Origin: Streptomyces fradiae ATCC 10745 = DSM 40063
GTDB lineage: Bacteria; Actinomycetota; Actinomycetes; Streptomycetales; Streptomycetaceae
DNA: 64,000 nucleotides
Reading direction: 5' to 3'
Assembly: GCF_008704425.1 (NCBI RefSeq)
Contig: NZ_CP023696.1
Span: 3,458,501 to 3,522,500, forward strand
The notes beneath the pieces were generated by a model, which was not told where the DNA came from, did not search any database, and saw only the letters and a program-made list of their open reading frames with translations. Of this stretch, positions 42,406 to 51,883 are shown piece after piece (the stretch's first letter is position 1; every line of letters starts with the position of its first letter). Made by a program: the position numbers and the translations under genes.

Positions 42406-43224
42406 ATGACCGAACGGCCCGCCGAGGGGGTGCCCGTCTGGGCGGACGCGATGTTCACCGACCTGGAGGGCGCCAAGCGCTTCTACGGCGACGTGCTGGG
42501 CTGGACCTACGGCGAGGAGGCCACCGAGTACGGCGACTACACGCAGGCGTACGCCGGCGGCAAGGCGGTCGCCGCCATCGTGCCGCCCATGCCGGGTCAG
42601 GGCGACGGGGGCGGCGGGGCGCCCCGCTCCGCCTGGTGCCTGTACCTTGCGTCGCCCGACGTCGAGGAGACCGCGCGGAAGGTGCGGGAGGGCGGCGGCG
42701 AGGTCGTCATGGGCCCCATGGCGGTCGGCGAGTTCGGGAAGATGCTGGTCGCCCGCGATCCGGGAGGGGTCGTGTTCGGCGCCTGGCAGCCCGGTACGCA
42801 CCGGGGTTTCGAGGCGCGGGCCGTGCCGGGCGCGTACTGCTGGGCGGAGGTCACCACCCGCGACGCGGACGCGGCCGACGCGTTCTTCCCGGCCGTCTTC
42901 CCGTACGCGACGAAGCGGATGCCCGACGAGCACGTCGACTTCAAGGTCTTCGAGGTCGGCGGCGAGCCGGTGCTCGGCCGGATGCGGATGGACGAGGGCT
43001 TCCCGCCGGAGGTCCCGCCGTACGTCAGCGTCTACTTCACCGTGGACGACGTGGACGCCGCGATCGGGCGTGCCAGGACGCACGGCGCCAAGGTGGTGTT
43101 CGGGCCGGTCGACAGCCCCTTCGGCCGCTTCGCCGCGCTGGTGGACCCGCAGGGCGCCCCGTTCTCGCTGATCGACGTCGCGCGGACGGAGGGCGAGACG
43201 CCGGAGCTGATCCCGGAATCCTGA
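42406..43224 (+). CDS. two-domain VOC-family protein
   Basis: The product is 272 aa with ATG at 42406 after GAGGGG. Two tandem glyoxalase-like halves (about 10-130 and 140-265) begin VPVWADAMFTDLEGAKRFYG and AYCWAEVTTRDADAADAFF, as in the hydroxylase-type VOC proteins of streptomycetes. The second half ends FGRFAALVDPQGAPFSLIDV. The substrate is unknown. Confidence 0.88.
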   Translation: MTERPAEGVPVWADAMFTDLEGAKRFYGDVLGWTYGEEATEYGDYTQAYAGGKAVAAIVPPMPGQGDGGGGAPRSAWCLYLASPDVEETARKVREGGGEVVMGPMAVGEFGKMLVARDPGGVVFGAWQPGTHRGFEARAVPGAYCWAEVTTRDADAADAFFPAVFPYATKRMPDEHVDFKVFEVGGEPVLGRMRMDEGFPPEVPPYVSVYFTVDDVDAAIGRARTHGAKVVFGPVDSPFGRFAALVDPQGAPFSLIDVARTEGETPELIPES

Positions 43225-43318
43225 CCCGCCGGTACCCCGGGACACAAGGGGCGGAACGGGCATACCGTGGTTGGTGTCAGGCGAAGGGTCAACCGGTCAA
43301 CCGCGGGAGGCGGGCGCC

Positions 43319-44014
43319 ATGACGTTCGTGCAGGTCATCGACTGCCGTACACAGCAGGTCGACGCGCTGAACAATCTGATGGACGACTGGGTCGAGGCGA
43401 CGCGGGGCAAGCGGACCGCCACCCACTCGATCGTCGCCAGGGACCGCTCCGACGCGGCCCACGTCGTCGAGATCGTCGAGTTCCCCTCGTACGAGGAGGC
43501 GATGCGCAACTCCAGGCTGCCGGAGACCGGCCGCATCTACCAGGAGATGGTCGAGCTCTGCGAGGGTGAGCCGTCGTTCACGGACCTCGACGTGGTCCGG
43601 GACGAACAGCTCAACAAGGCGCTGGTGAGGGAGTTCTTCGAGCGGGTCGTCAACGCCCGCGACATCGACGCGGCGGACGCGCTGTGCGCCGCCGGATACC
43701 GCGAGCACGACCCGGCGCTCTCCTCCGACGCCCTGGACCTGGAGCGGGCCAAGGCCGAGAACGCCGAGATACTGGCGGCCTTCGAACCGCGGCTCACCCT
43801 GGACCGGGTCGTCGCCGAGGGCGACCTCGTGTGTGTCGGCATCGGCTACCAGGGCCACCACGTCCGCGAGTACCGGGGCATCCCGGCGACCGACCGGGAC
43901 GTGGCCGGCACGGGCCACGCCACGTTCCGCTGCGAGGACGGCAAGATCGTGGAGAGCTGGTGGAACTGGGACGAGGTCGGCATGCTGCGCCAGCTCGGGG
44001 TGCTGGACACCTGA
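43319..44014 (+). CDS. SnoaL-like ester cyclase with N-terminal ABM-like domain
   Basis: The product is 231 aa with ATG at 43319 after GGGAGG. Residues about 1-90 resemble an antibiotic-biosynthesis-monooxygenase/EthD-like ferredoxin fold (VQVIDCRTQQVDALNNLMDD). Residues about 100-228 are a SnoaL polyketide-cyclase fold (VREFFERVVNARDIDAADAL, and VESWWNWDEVGMLRQLGVL at the end). It is probably a small-molecule-binding or detoxifying protein. The two-domain fusion is known in actinobacteria, with no assigned reaction. Confidence 0.85.
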   Translation: MTFVQVIDCRTQQVDALNNLMDDWVEATRGKRTATHSIVARDRSDAAHVVEIVEFPSYEEAMRNSRLPETGRIYQEMVELCEGEPSFTDLDVVRDEQLNKALVREFFERVVNARDIDAADALCAAGYREHDPALSSDALDLERAKAENAEILAAFEPRLTLDRVVAEGDLVCVGIGYQGHHVREYRGIPATDRDVAGTGHATFRCEDGKIVESWWNWDEVGMLRQLGVLDT

Positions 44015-44236
44015 GGGGCCACCGCCGGCCCCGTCGCCGGGGCCGGCGCACGGTGCCAGCGCGGGCCCGGCCCCGGCGTACGGGCCCGGCGTACGGGCCC
44101 GGCCCCCGGCGTACGGTCTCGGGTCGGCGTACGGTCGCGGGCCGGAGTGCGGTTCACCGTCGGCTGCGACGGTCTCGGGCCGCCGTACGGCCGCGGGTCG
44201 GCGGTGGTCTCGGGCCGGAGGAGTACGGCTCCGGGG

Positions 44237-44647
44237 TCAGCCGACCGGGTCCAGGTGGCCGCGCAGGGCGGCGGCGAGGTCCTCGGCCCTGCGCAGCCGG
44301 ACCCGCAGCGCCTCGCACCGTGCCTCGACGGCCCGCCGGTACGTGTCGAGGCGGGCCCGCAGCAGCGCCCGCTCCTCGTCGTCGGGCGGGTCGTCCACCG
44401 AGGCGAGCCGGTCGGTGAGGTCGAGCACGTCCCGCATCTCGTCCACGGTGAAGCCGAGCGGCCTCATCCGCCCGGCCGCCAGCAGGCGCTCCACGTCGGC
44501 GGCGGTGTAGAGCCGGAAGCCGCCCTTGGTGCGGGCCGACGGCGCCGCGATGCCCGCGTCCTCGTAGTGGCGGATCGTGCGCAGCGGCAGCCCGGTCCGC
44601 TGGGCCACCTCGCCGATCCGCATGTGCCACCGCTGGTCGTCCGCCAT
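44237..44647 (-). CDS. MerR-family regulator
   Basis: The product is 136 aa. The N-terminal winged helix MRIGEVAQRTGLPLRTIRHY is followed by GGFRLYTAADVERLL and a coiled-coil dimerisation helix to the end. There is no C-terminal cysteine cluster, so it is not an obvious metal sensor. The downstream 44015-44236 gap holds repeated GGCGTACGG elements and no gene. Confidence 0.9.
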   Translation of the reverse strand: MADDQRWHMRIGEVAQRTGLPLRTIRHYEDAGIAAPSARTKGGFRLYTAADVERLLAAGRMRPLGFTVDEMRDVLDLTDRLASVDDPPDDEERALLRARLDTYRRAVEARCEALRVRLRRAEDLAAALRGHLDPVG

Positions 44648-44763
44648 CGCCGCGCCCGCCTGCCTCGTCGCCGCCCGCGCGCCCGCGAGCCCGCGCGCCC
44701 ACTGGATCGGCCCAGCCTACGCACGGTGCGCGGGCCGGCCGGTACGGTGGCGGCGCGCCGCCG

Positions 44764-45129
44764 TCAGCGTGCCACGAACTGCGTAAGGATCGCCTGCACC
44801 TCGTAGATGTCGACGCCCTTGGTGAAGGTCTTCTGGACCGGCGTCGGGCTGCCGGAGATCCAGATCTTCAGCTCCGCGTCGAGGTCGAACGTGCCCGCCG
44901 TCTCCACCGCGAAGTGCGTGATGCTGCGGTACGGGATCGAGTGGTACTCGACCTTCTTGCCGGTGATCCCCTGCTTGTCGACGAGGATCAGCCGGCGGTC
45001 GGTGAACAGGATCGTGTCGCGGATCAGCAGGAACGCCGCGTGCACCCGCTCGCCGGGGCCGAGGAGGCGGGCGTACTCCTGCTGCGCGCTCGCCGGGTCG
45101 ACCGTGTGGGCGTTGCCGAACAGTGCCAT
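44764..45129 (-). CDS. bacterial PH-domain protein
   Basis: The product is 121 aa with ATG at 45129 after GGGGG. The whole protein is a bPH_1-type fold: LLIRDTILFTDRRLILVDKQ, KKVEYHSIPYRSITHFAVET, a LDAELKIWISG strand and a C-terminal helix. These proteins form ring-like oligomers of uncertain role. The longer upstream frame is not coding. Confidence 0.88.
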   Translation of the reverse strand: MALFGNAHTVDPASAQQEYARLLGPGERVHAAFLLIRDTILFTDRRLILVDKQGITGKKVEYHSIPYRSITHFAVETAGTFDLDAELKIWISGSPTPVQKTFTKGVDIYEVQAILTQFVAR

Positions 45130-45288
45130 GTGAACCCCCGTCATCAGTTCGTACGATCGTCGCACTGTACCGTCGCCGGGCGGCGCGACGAGGAGACGCG
45201 AACGGGCCGGGGCGGCGCGGACGTGTCGGGCGGGCCGCACGTAGGGCGGGACGTACGGGACGGGCGGGACAGGCGGGCGAGGAGCAGG

Positions 45289-46503
45289 GTGAACGACCAA
45301 CCACAGGGCAGCGGTTCGCGGGCGTGGGACCCCGACGCGACGGAACTCCTCCCGCCGACCCTCCCGGCGGCCCCGCCGCCGGACCCTTACGGCGCCCGGC
45401 ACCCCCACGGTGCCCAGGCCCCGGACGGGCCCCCGCACCCTGATGCCCCCGAGGCCCCGTACGGAGCCGCTGCCCCCTACGGGCACCCGAGCCCTTACGG
45501 GGACTCGAACCCTTACGGGGACTCGAACCCCTACGGGGACTCGAACCCCTACCAGGCCCCGAACCCTCACGGGCACCCTGACGCCCCCTACGGCTCCCAG
45601 GCCCCCTACGGCCAAACCTCCGGCGGCCAAGCCCCCTACGAGCCCGCGCACCCACAGGCCGCGCACCCGCGGGCCCCGCACGCAGCCCAGGCCGCCCAGG
45701 GCCCGGCCGTCCAGGGCCCGGTCGCGTACGGCGCCGGGGCGTACGGTGGGCCGCCGCCCGTGGAGGCGACGCGTCCGCTGCCCCGCATCGAGGACGACCT
45801 ACCGCCGCGAGGCGGGCCCACACCGCCCGCGTCCCGCCGCTCCGGGCCCTCCCGGCCCTCCCGGCCGCCCAGGGCGGTGCTCGTGGGCGCGGCGATCATC
45901 GTGTGCGCCGGGGCCGGCCTGGCCATCGGCGCCGTGCTCGGCGGCGGGGACGGCGACGGCACCCCGCGGGCGGCCCCGGCCACCGCTTCCGCGACCGCCC
46001 CCACGCCCTCGGCGCCCCCCGCCCCGAACCCGGCCCCGACGCCCACCCCGACGCCCACGCCGAGCCCGGCCCGACCCCCCGTTCCCGCGGGCACCTTCGT
46101 GCTGGTCGATCCGGCGACCGGCCGGGCCGCCGACGTGTCGGGCGGCGCCACCCACGACGGCGCCCCGGTCATCGCCTGGGAGCGGCACGGCCAGCCCAAC
46201 CAGCAGTGGCAGGTGGCCGACCTCGGCGACGGCCACACCCAGCTCCGCGCCGTCCACTCCGGGCTGTGCCTCCAGCCCGCCGACCCGCCCGGTCCCGGCG
46301 CGGCCGTGGTGCAGCGGCCGTGCGTGGACAGCGACGCCCAGCGCTGGGCGGCGACCCCGTCCGCCGACGGGGCCGTCCACACCTTCACGTTGAAGGGGCA
46401 GGGCCTCGCCCTCGCCCCGGCAGGCCCGGAGAACGGCGCGCCCCTGAGCCTCCGGGCGCCGGACGCCGCCGGTCCGCCGGGCTGGGCGCTCCAGGCACCG
46501 TAG
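45289..46503 (+). CDS. membrane-anchored ricin-type beta-trefoil lectin protein
   Basis: The product is 404 aa with GTG at 45289 after GAGGAGCAG. Residues about 1-190 are cytoplasmic low complexity with a perfectly repeated PYGDSN unit (18-nt DNA repeat near 45496-45545). One transmembrane helix follows (AVLVGAAIIVCAGAGLAIGA), then a Pro/Thr stalk (PTPTPTPTPS). The C-terminal 135 residues are a ricin-B domain with QQW (NQQWQVADLGDG) and GLCLQP motifs. It probably binds carbohydrate at the cell surface. Confidence 0.85.
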   Translation: MNDQPQGSGSRAWDPDATELLPPTLPAAPPPDPYGARHPHGAQAPDGPPHPDAPEAPYGAAAPYGHPSPYGDSNPYGDSNPYGDSNPYQAPNPHGHPDAPYGSQAPYGQTSGGQAPYEPAHPQAAHPRAPHAAQAAQGPAVQGPVAYGAGAYGGPPPVEATRPLPRIEDDLPPRGGPTPPASRRSGPSRPSRPPRAVLVGAAIIVCAGAGLAIGAVLGGGDGDGTPRAAPATASATAPTPSAPPAPNPAPTPTPTPTPSPARPPVPAGTFVLVDPATGRAADVSGGATHDGAPVIAWERHGQPNQQWQVADLGDGHTQLRAVHSGLCLQPADPPGPGAAVVQRPCVDSDAQRWAATPSADGAVHTFTLKGQGLALAPAGPENGAPLSLRAPDAAGPPGWALQAP

Positions 46504-46531
46504 ACACCCGACGCGCGGGCGTGCTTCGCTC

Positions 46532-47422
46532 GTGGACGTGGAGGCGCCCGAGGAGCCCGCGAGCCGTCCGGACCGCACCGACCAGAGCGACCAGAACCAG
46601 AGCGACCAGAACCAGCACGACCAGAACCAGCACGGCCAGAGCGACCGCCCCGGCCGCCCCGACAGGAGCGGTCCGAGCGGCCAGAACGGTCCGAGCGGTC
46701 CGAGCGACATGGGGCTGCCGCCGCGTGTGGCGGCGGAGTTGGACGGCACCGTCCGCGCCTACTGGAGGGCGCGGGAGCGGCAGCACCTGCGGGATGTGTA
46801 CGCGGGGGTGCGGATCAAGAAGTTCCCCGAGGACCTGCGGATGATGGAGCACCTGATGTGGCTCTCCCGCAGCCAGGCCGTCGTGGAGCTGGGCACGCAC
46901 TTCGGGGGTTCCGCGCTGTGGTTCCGCGACCGGCTGCGGACGCTCGCCGCGTACGGCCGGGTGCCGCCCGGAGTGCGGGTCGTCACGGTGGACCTGCGCC
47001 AGGACAAGGCGCGGGCCGCGCTGTCGGCCGCCGACCCGTCGTACGAGGACGGCATCACGCTGGTCGAAGGGGACGTCGCCGACCCGGACACGGCCCTGCG
47101 GGTCCGCGCGGCGCTGCCGGCCGGGGCGCGCTGCCTGGTCGTCGAGGACACCGTGCACACGTACGGGACGACCACCGCCGCGCTGCGCAACTTCGCCCCG
47201 CTGGTGCCGGTCGGCGGGTTCTTCGTGGTGGAGGACGGCATCGTGGACGTGCCGGAGCTGCGCCCGCCGGGCATGCCGGGCGGGGTGCTCCCGGCCGTGC
47301 GGGACTGGCTGGCGGGCCCGGACGGCGCGGACTTCCGGCAGCGGCGCGACCTGGAGCGGTACGGGCTGACCTGCCACATCGGCGGCTGGCTGGAACGCGT
47401 CCGCCGGGGCACCGCCGCTTAG
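46532..47422 (+). CDS. CmcI-like (cephalosporin hydroxylase-family) methyltransferase-type protein
   Basis: From GTG at 46532 the product is 296 aa. Residues about 15-60 are a DQNQ/SDQNQH repeat and may not be translated. ATG at 46709 (MGLPPRVAAELDG) is a shorter alternative, and neither start has a strong ribosome binding site. The catalytic part has the SAM-binding AVVELGTHFGGSALWFRDRL and VVTVDLRQD, with a later CLVVEDTVHTYGTTTAALRN, as in CmcI and rhamnosyl O-methyltransferases. It may be an O-methyltransferase. No biosynthetic cluster surrounds it. Confidence 0.82.
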   Translation: MDVEAPEEPASRPDRTDQSDQNQSDQNQHDQNQHGQSDRPGRPDRSGPSGQNGPSGPSDMGLPPRVAAELDGTVRAYWRARERQHLRDVYAGVRIKKFPEDLRMMEHLMWLSRSQAVVELGTHFGGSALWFRDRLRTLAAYGRVPPGVRVVTVDLRQDKARAALSAADPSYEDGITLVEGDVADPDTALRVRAALPAGARCLVVEDTVHTYGTTTAALRNFAPLVPVGGFFVVEDGIVDVPELRPPGMPGGVLPAVRDWLAGPDGADFRQRRDLERYGLTCHIGGWLERVRRGTAA

Positions 47423-47468
47423 GGGCCGCCCTTACGGGACGGCGGGGACGGGGCAGCACCCGTTCGGC

Positions 47469-47490
47469 GCCCCCGTAGGGGTGCGGGGGC
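47469..47490 (+). terminator. short G/C hairpin after CmcI-like gene
   Basis: GCCCCCG (47469-47475) pairs with CGGGGGC (47484-47490), 47 nt after the stop. A further G/C-rich stem follows near 47492-47515. Confidence 0.35.
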
Positions 47491-47672
47491 CCCGCCCTTT
47501 CGAGCGGGGGCGCCGCCCCTGACGGGGCTCGGGAGCGGGCCCGGCCGGGAGCCCGGCCAGGCCGAGCCCGTACGCGCCTCGCCGCACACCGGCCGCCCCC
47601 TCGGCCGGGCCGGCCGGGTGACCTGCCCGGTGAGCGGGCATAGGGACGCGGCTCAGGGGTACTGCGGGGCGC

Positions 47673-48125
47673 ATGGCCGGTATCGATCTGAAGAGTTCCG
47701 CGTTCGGTGACCACGCGCCCATCCCGCGCCGGCACGCGCTGGAGGGCGAGAACGAGCCGCCGCCGCTGACCTGGTCCGGCGTGCCGGACGACGCCAGCGA
47801 ACTGGTGCTGGTGTGCGAGGACCCCGATGCCCCCTCGGGCACGTTCGTCCACTGGGTGGCCGTCGGCATCGACCCGCGCACCGGCGGTACGGCGCCCGGA
47901 CGGCCCCCCGAGGGGAGCACCGAGCTCGTCAACGGCTTCCACCGGCGCGGCTGGGGCGGCCCGCACCCGCCGCCCGGCGACGAGGCGCACCGGTACGTCT
48001 TCCGCCTGTACGCCCTCCGGGAGCCGTGCGTGCTGCCCGACGAGCCCACCGCCGAGCAGGTGCGCCGGGCCGTCGAGCCGAAGGCCGTCGCGAGCGGCAC
48101 CCTCGTCGGCGTGTACCGGCGCTGA
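47673..48125 (+). CDS. YbhB/YbcL-family (PEBP/Raf-kinase-inhibitor-like) protein
   Basis: The product is 150 aa. The PEBP hallmarks are present: PPPLTWSGVPDDASELVLVC with the DPDAPSGTFVHWVAVGID ligand-binding block, and HRYVFRLYAL. Function in bacteria is unclear; it binds phosphate-like anions. The archease gene begins 7 nt after its stop, so the two are probably co-transcribed. Confidence 0.92.
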   Translation: MAGIDLKSSAFGDHAPIPRRHALEGENEPPPLTWSGVPDDASELVLVCEDPDAPSGTFVHWVAVGIDPRTGGTAPGRPPEGSTELVNGFHRRGWGGPHPPPGDEAHRYVFRLYALREPCVLPDEPTAEQVRRAVEPKAVASGTLVGVYRR

Positions 48126-48132
48126 CGCCGGC

Positions 48133-48579
48133 GTGGGCGGCGAGACGCCGGTGCGGCGGCGCGGCGAGGGCGGCCACCGGACCGTGCCGCACACCGCGGA
48201 CGTACGGGTCGAGGCGTGGGGCGCCAACCGGGAGCAGTGCCTGGGGGAGGCGGTGCTCGGCCTGGTGGAGTGCTTCGCGGACGTGTCGGCCGCGCACGCC
48301 GACGCGGTGCGGCGGGTGCGGCTCGCCGAGGAGAGCGACGAGGACCTGCTCGCCGACCTGCTGGACGAGGTGGTCTACCGGCTGGACGCGCACGGGGAGG
48401 TGCCGGTCGACGTCGAGGTCGAGTCGACGGAGGCCGGCGAACTGGACGTACGCCTCGCGGTGGCCCCGCTTGCCCGGGTGCGGATGACCGGCTCCGTGCC
48501 GAAGGCGGTGTCGTGGAGCGACCTGCGCATGGGCCCGGACCCGTACGGCTGGTCGTGCGGGGCGACGGTCGACGTGTGA
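48133..48579 (+). CDS. archease
   Basis: The product is 148 aa starting with GTG at 48133. It has the archease pattern: HTADVRVEAWGANREQCLGE, LLADLLDEVVYRLDAHG and a C-terminal KAVSWSDLRM. Archease binds metal through conserved Asp/Glu and speeds guanylylation and turnover of the RNA ligase RtcB. The rtcB gene lies immediately across a repeat-filled gap in convergent orientation, which supports the call. Confidence 0.9.
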   Translation: MGGETPVRRRGEGGHRTVPHTADVRVEAWGANREQCLGEAVLGLVECFADVSAAHADAVRRVRLAEESDEDLLADLLDEVVYRLDAHGEVPVDVEVESTEAGELDVRLAVAPLARVRMTGSVPKAVSWSDLRMGPDPYGWSCGATVDV

Positions 48580-48943
48580 GGCGGAGGCGGGGGCGTGGCG
48601 GGAGCGGGAACGCCGTGTGAGGCGGGCGGGGGCGCGGGAGGGCCCCGGCGGAGAGCAGCCCCGAGAGCCCCGGGAAAGCAGCCCCGGCGGAGAGCCCCGG
48701 GAAAGCAGCCCCGGCGGAGAGCCCCGGGAAAGCAGCCCCGGCGGAGAGCCCCGGGAGAGAGCCCCGAGAGAGCCCCGAGGGCCTGGTGGCGCCGAGGGCA
48801 GAGCCCCAAGAGCCCCGAGAGCACGGCGGGCACCGCGGGCACTGCGGGCGGCGCGGGCCTCGCCGGGGTGCCGAGAGCGGTCCCGGGAGCCTTGCGAGCC
48901 CCGGCTCGTCCTTCTCCGTTCGGGGATCGCGCCGACGAGCCGG
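48580..48943. repeat. 27-nt minisatellite between archease and rtcB
   Basis: Three perfect tandem copies of a 27-nt unit (AGCCCCGGGAAAGCAGCCCC plus GGCGGAG) cover 48666-48746. Degenerate GAGAGCCCCG units lie on both sides to about 48830. Each unit contains complementary CCCCGG/CCGGGG halves. No gene is supported in this gap. Confidence 0.85.
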
Positions 48944-50362
48944 CTAGCCCTTCACGACGCCCAGCGGTTCCAGACGGGCGACCCTCCGGCACAGGCCGGC
49001 GCCCTCGCTCGCGGCGACGACCGCCGACACGTCCTTGTACGCCTCCGGCGCCTCCTCCGCGAGGCCGCGCATCGACAGGGGCCGCACCGCGATCCCGGCG
49101 TCCTCCAGCCGGGCGCGCAGCGCGGCGCCGGTGACCGTGCGCGCGGCCTGGTGGCGGCTCATGACACGGCCGGCGCCGTGGCAGGCGGAGTGGAAGGCGT
49201 CCCCGCCCGGTACGCCTGCCAGCACGTACGAGGCCGTGCCCATCGTGCCGGGGACGAGGACCGGCTGGCCCGCGTCCCGCAGGTCGCCGGGGAGGTCCGG
49301 GTGGCCCGGCGGGAACGCGCGCGTGGCGCCCTTGCGGTGGACGCACAGGCGGCGCGGCTCGCCGTCCACGCGGTACGTCTCGGCCTTGGCGAGGTTGTGC
49401 GACACGTCGTACACGAGGTCGAGGCGCACGCCGGCCCGCCGCCGCAGCACGCGCCTGGCGGCGTCGGACAGGAGCTGGCGGTTGGCGCGCGCGTAGTTGG
49501 CCGCCGCGGCCATCGCGCCCGCGTACGCGCGGCCCTCCGGGGAGTCGACGGGCGCGCAGGCGAGCTGCCGGTCCGGGACCTCGATGCCGTACCGGGCCAT
49601 CGCGCGGTCCATGGCGCGGACGTGGTCGGAGCAGATCTGGTGGCCCAGCCCCCGCGACCCGCAGTGGATCATGACGCAGACCTGCCCGGCGGCGATCCCG
49701 TACGCCTCCGCCGCGTGCGCGTCGTACACCTCCGTGACGGCCTGGACCTCCAGGAAGTGGTTGCCGGAGCCGAGGCTGCCGACCTGGCCGAGGCCCCGTT
49801 CGCGGGCGCGCGGGCCGACCTGGTCCACGTCGGCGTCGGCGACCACGCCGCCGTCCTCGCAGCGCAGCAGGTCGCGTTCGACGCCGTACCCCCGCTCGAC
49901 GGCGTAGCGGGAGCCGCCGCGCAGGACCCGCTCCAGTTCGCCGGTGCCGTCCAGCCGCCACACCCCGCCCGGTCCGGCGCCGCGCGGCACGGCCCGGCCG
50001 AGGTCGTCCATGACGGCGCCGAGCACCGGGCGCAGGGCCTCCCGGTCGCAGTCGGCGGCGAGGAGCCGCACCCCGCAGGAGATGTCGAAGCCGACCCCGC
50101 CGGGCGAGACGACGCCGCCCGCGGCCACGTCGGTCGCGGCGACCCCGCCGATGGGGAAGCCGTAGCCCCAGTGGATGTCGGGCATGGCGTACGAGGCGCC
50201 GACGATGCCGGGCAGGGTGGCGACGTTCGCGACCTGGCGCAGGGACTGCCCGGCGTCCCGGAGGAGGTCGCGGGAGGCGAACACGGTTCCGGGCACGCGC
50301 ATGGCGCCGTGCCGTTCCAGGCGGAACCGGTACGGGCGTTCCTCGACGACGTCCAGGTCCAC
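48944..50362 (-). CDS. rtcB: RtcB-family RNA 3'-phosphate/cyclic-phosphate ligase
   Basis: The product is 472 aa. GTG at 50362 gives [20 protein letters not shown], the usual N-terminus of this subfamily. The Mn2+/GTP active site is visible: [13 protein letters not shown] (D93, C96), [30 protein letters not shown] and [12 protein letters not shown] with the guanylylated His. RtcB joins 2',3'-cyclic phosphate and 5'-OH RNA ends in tRNA repair or splicing. It is convergent with the archease gene. Confidence 0.95.
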   Translation of the reverse strand: MDLDVVEERPYRFRLERHGAMRVPGTVFASRDLLRDAGQSLRQVANVATLPGIVGASYAMPDIHWGYGFPIGGVAATDVAAGGVVSPGGVGFDISCGVRLLAADCDREALRPVLGAVMDDLGRAVPRGAGPGGVWRLDGTGELERVLRGGSRYAVERGYGVERDLLRCEDGGVVADADVDQVGPRARERGLGQVGSLGSGNHFLEVQAVTEVYDAHAAEAYGIAAGQVCVMIHCGSRGLGHQICSDHVRAMDRAMARYGIEVPDRQLACAPVDSPEGRAYAGAMAAAANYARANRQLLSDAARRVLRRRAGVRLDLVYDVSHNLAKAETYRVDGEPRRLCVHRKGATRAFPPGHPDLPGDLRDAGQPVLVPGTMGTASYVLAGVPGGDAFHSACHGAGRVMSRHQAARTVTGAALRARLEDAGIAVRPLSMRGLAEEAPEAYKDVSAVVAASEGAGLCRRVARLEPLGVVKG

Positions 50363-50581
50363 GTGCCCCCGGTACCCGACGGGGGCCGCCCCACACCGCC
50401 CGGCGGGCACCGGTGGCGCCCACCGGCCGGGCCCGCCCGGCCCCGCACCGGGGGCGGGGTGCGGGGCGGTCGGCCGGGCGGCGCGGGGGGCCGCCGGGCC
50501 CGCCGGGCCCGCCGGGCGGCGCTGCACGCGTCCCGGCACCTCGGGCAGCCGAGGCCCCCCGCGGACCCGTCGGCCGGGCCC

Positions 50582-51883
50582 TCAGACGACCCGGTGCAGC
50601 AGGAACTCCAGCAGGGCGTCGAGCTCGCCGGACGGGCCGGGTGCCAGGGGGACGCCGCGCAGGCAGGCGCGGGCGGCGCCGAGCTGGTCGACGGCCTCCC
50701 GCAGGGTCGCGTCCCGGCCGCCGGCCCGCTCCACCAGGGACGCGGCGTGCGCCGCCGTCGCCGGGTCGTCGAGGGTGGCGCCGGGCGCGGGGAGCGCGGC
50801 GGAGCCGGTGACGGCGGGCGTGCCGGGGAGGGCGCCGGGTCCGCCGGGAGCGGCGCCGGGTCCGCCGGGAGCGGCGCCGGGTCCGCCGGGCGTGCCGGTC
50901 GCGTCGAGGAAGGCGGCCAGCTCGCGGGCGGCCGGGGTGTCGGCGGCGAGGGCGGCCAGGACCGGGTACGTCTTCTTCCGCCGCCGCAGGTCGCTGTGGA
51001 CGGGCTTGCCGGTCACCGCCGGGTCGCCCCACACCCCGAGCAGGTCGTCCACCGCCTGGAAGGCCACCCCCAGGTGCCGTCCGGCCCGGTCCAGCGCGGC
51101 CACCGTGGTGTCGGGCGCGCCGCCCAGCAGGGCCCCGAGCGCCGCCGCGCAGCCGAGGAGGGAACCGGTCTTGTGCTCGGCCATGGCCCGGTACGCGTCG
51201 GGCGGCACCGCGCCGGGGCCGGTCCAGGGCCGGCCCTCGAAGCACAGGTCCTCCGCCTGGCCGCGCACGAGGTCGTTGAGCGTGTCCCCGAGGCGCCGCA
51301 CGGCGGGGCCCGTGTGGCGGCCGGGCGCCTCGGCGAGGCTCTGCACGGCCAGCGCGAAGAGCGCGTCACCGGCCAGCACGGCGGGCCCGGTGCCGTACGC
51401 CTTCCACACGGTCGCGCGCTGCCGCCGCACGGCGTCGCCGTCCATGATGTCGTCGTGGAGCAGCGAGAACGCGTGCACCAGCTCCACCGCGACCGCGCCC
51501 GCCACGGCGACCCGCCCGTCCGCGCCCACCGCCTCGGCGCCCAGCACGGCGAGGGCCTGCCGGACGCCCTTCCCCTCGGACGCGCCCGGCTCGGGCGTGC
51601 CGTCCACGTCGGCCCAGCCGAGCGAGAAGGCGGCCATCTCGCCGGTCCACGGGTGCAGTCGCCGCACGGCGCGGGCGAGCGCGGGCCGCACGAGCGCACG
51701 GCACCGCACCAGCAGCGCTGCGGCGCCACCATCCGCCCCGCCCACCGCCGAGGGCGCCGAAGGGGGTGCGGGAGCCGAGACCGCCCCCGGCCCCGAACCC
51801 GAGACCGCCCCCGGCACCGAACCCCAGACCGCCCCCGGCACCGCCCCCGGCACCGAACCCGCCGCCCGCACGCGCCCCGTCAC
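50582..51883 (-). CDS. polyprenyl (GGPP-type) synthetase with low-complexity N-terminus
   Basis: The product is 433 aa with GTG at 51883 overlapping the TPR gene stop (GTGA). Residues 1-55 are a disordered GAV/SAP repeat. The synthase domain has the first Asp-rich motif D144-D-I-M-D148 and the second D279-D-L-L-G-V-W-G-D287, plus SLLGCAAALGALLGG. It condenses IPP onto allylic diphosphates. A GGPGAAP repeat is inserted at about 335-355. A disordered N-terminus on such enzymes is also seen in encapsulin family 2 cargo, but no encapsulin is present here. Confidence 0.9.
   Translation of the reverse strand: MTGRVRAAGSVPGAVPGAVWGSVPGAVSGSGPGAVSAPAPPSAPSAVGGADGGAAALLVRCRALVRPALARAVRRLHPWTGEMAAFSLGWADVDGTPEPGASEGKGVRQALAVLGAEAVGADGRVAVAGAVAVELVHAFSLLHDDIMDGDAVRRQRATVWKAYGTGPAVLAGDALFALAVQSLAEAPGRHTGPAVRRLGDTLNDLVRGQAEDLCFEGRPWTGPGAVPPDAYRAMAEHKTGSLLGCAAALGALLGGAPDTTVAALDRAGRHLGVAFQAVDDLLGVWGDPAVTGKPVHSDLRRRKKTYPVLAALAADTPAARELAAFLDATGTPGGPGAAPGGPGAAPGGPGALPGTPAVTGSAALPAPGATLDDPATAAHAASLVERAGGRDATLREAVDQLGAARACLRGVPLAPGPSGELDALLEFLLHRVV

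Noticed and set aside
48666..48746. Evenly repeated units next to rtcB considered as a CRISPR array
   Set aside because: The units are contiguous without unique spacers and there are no cas genes.
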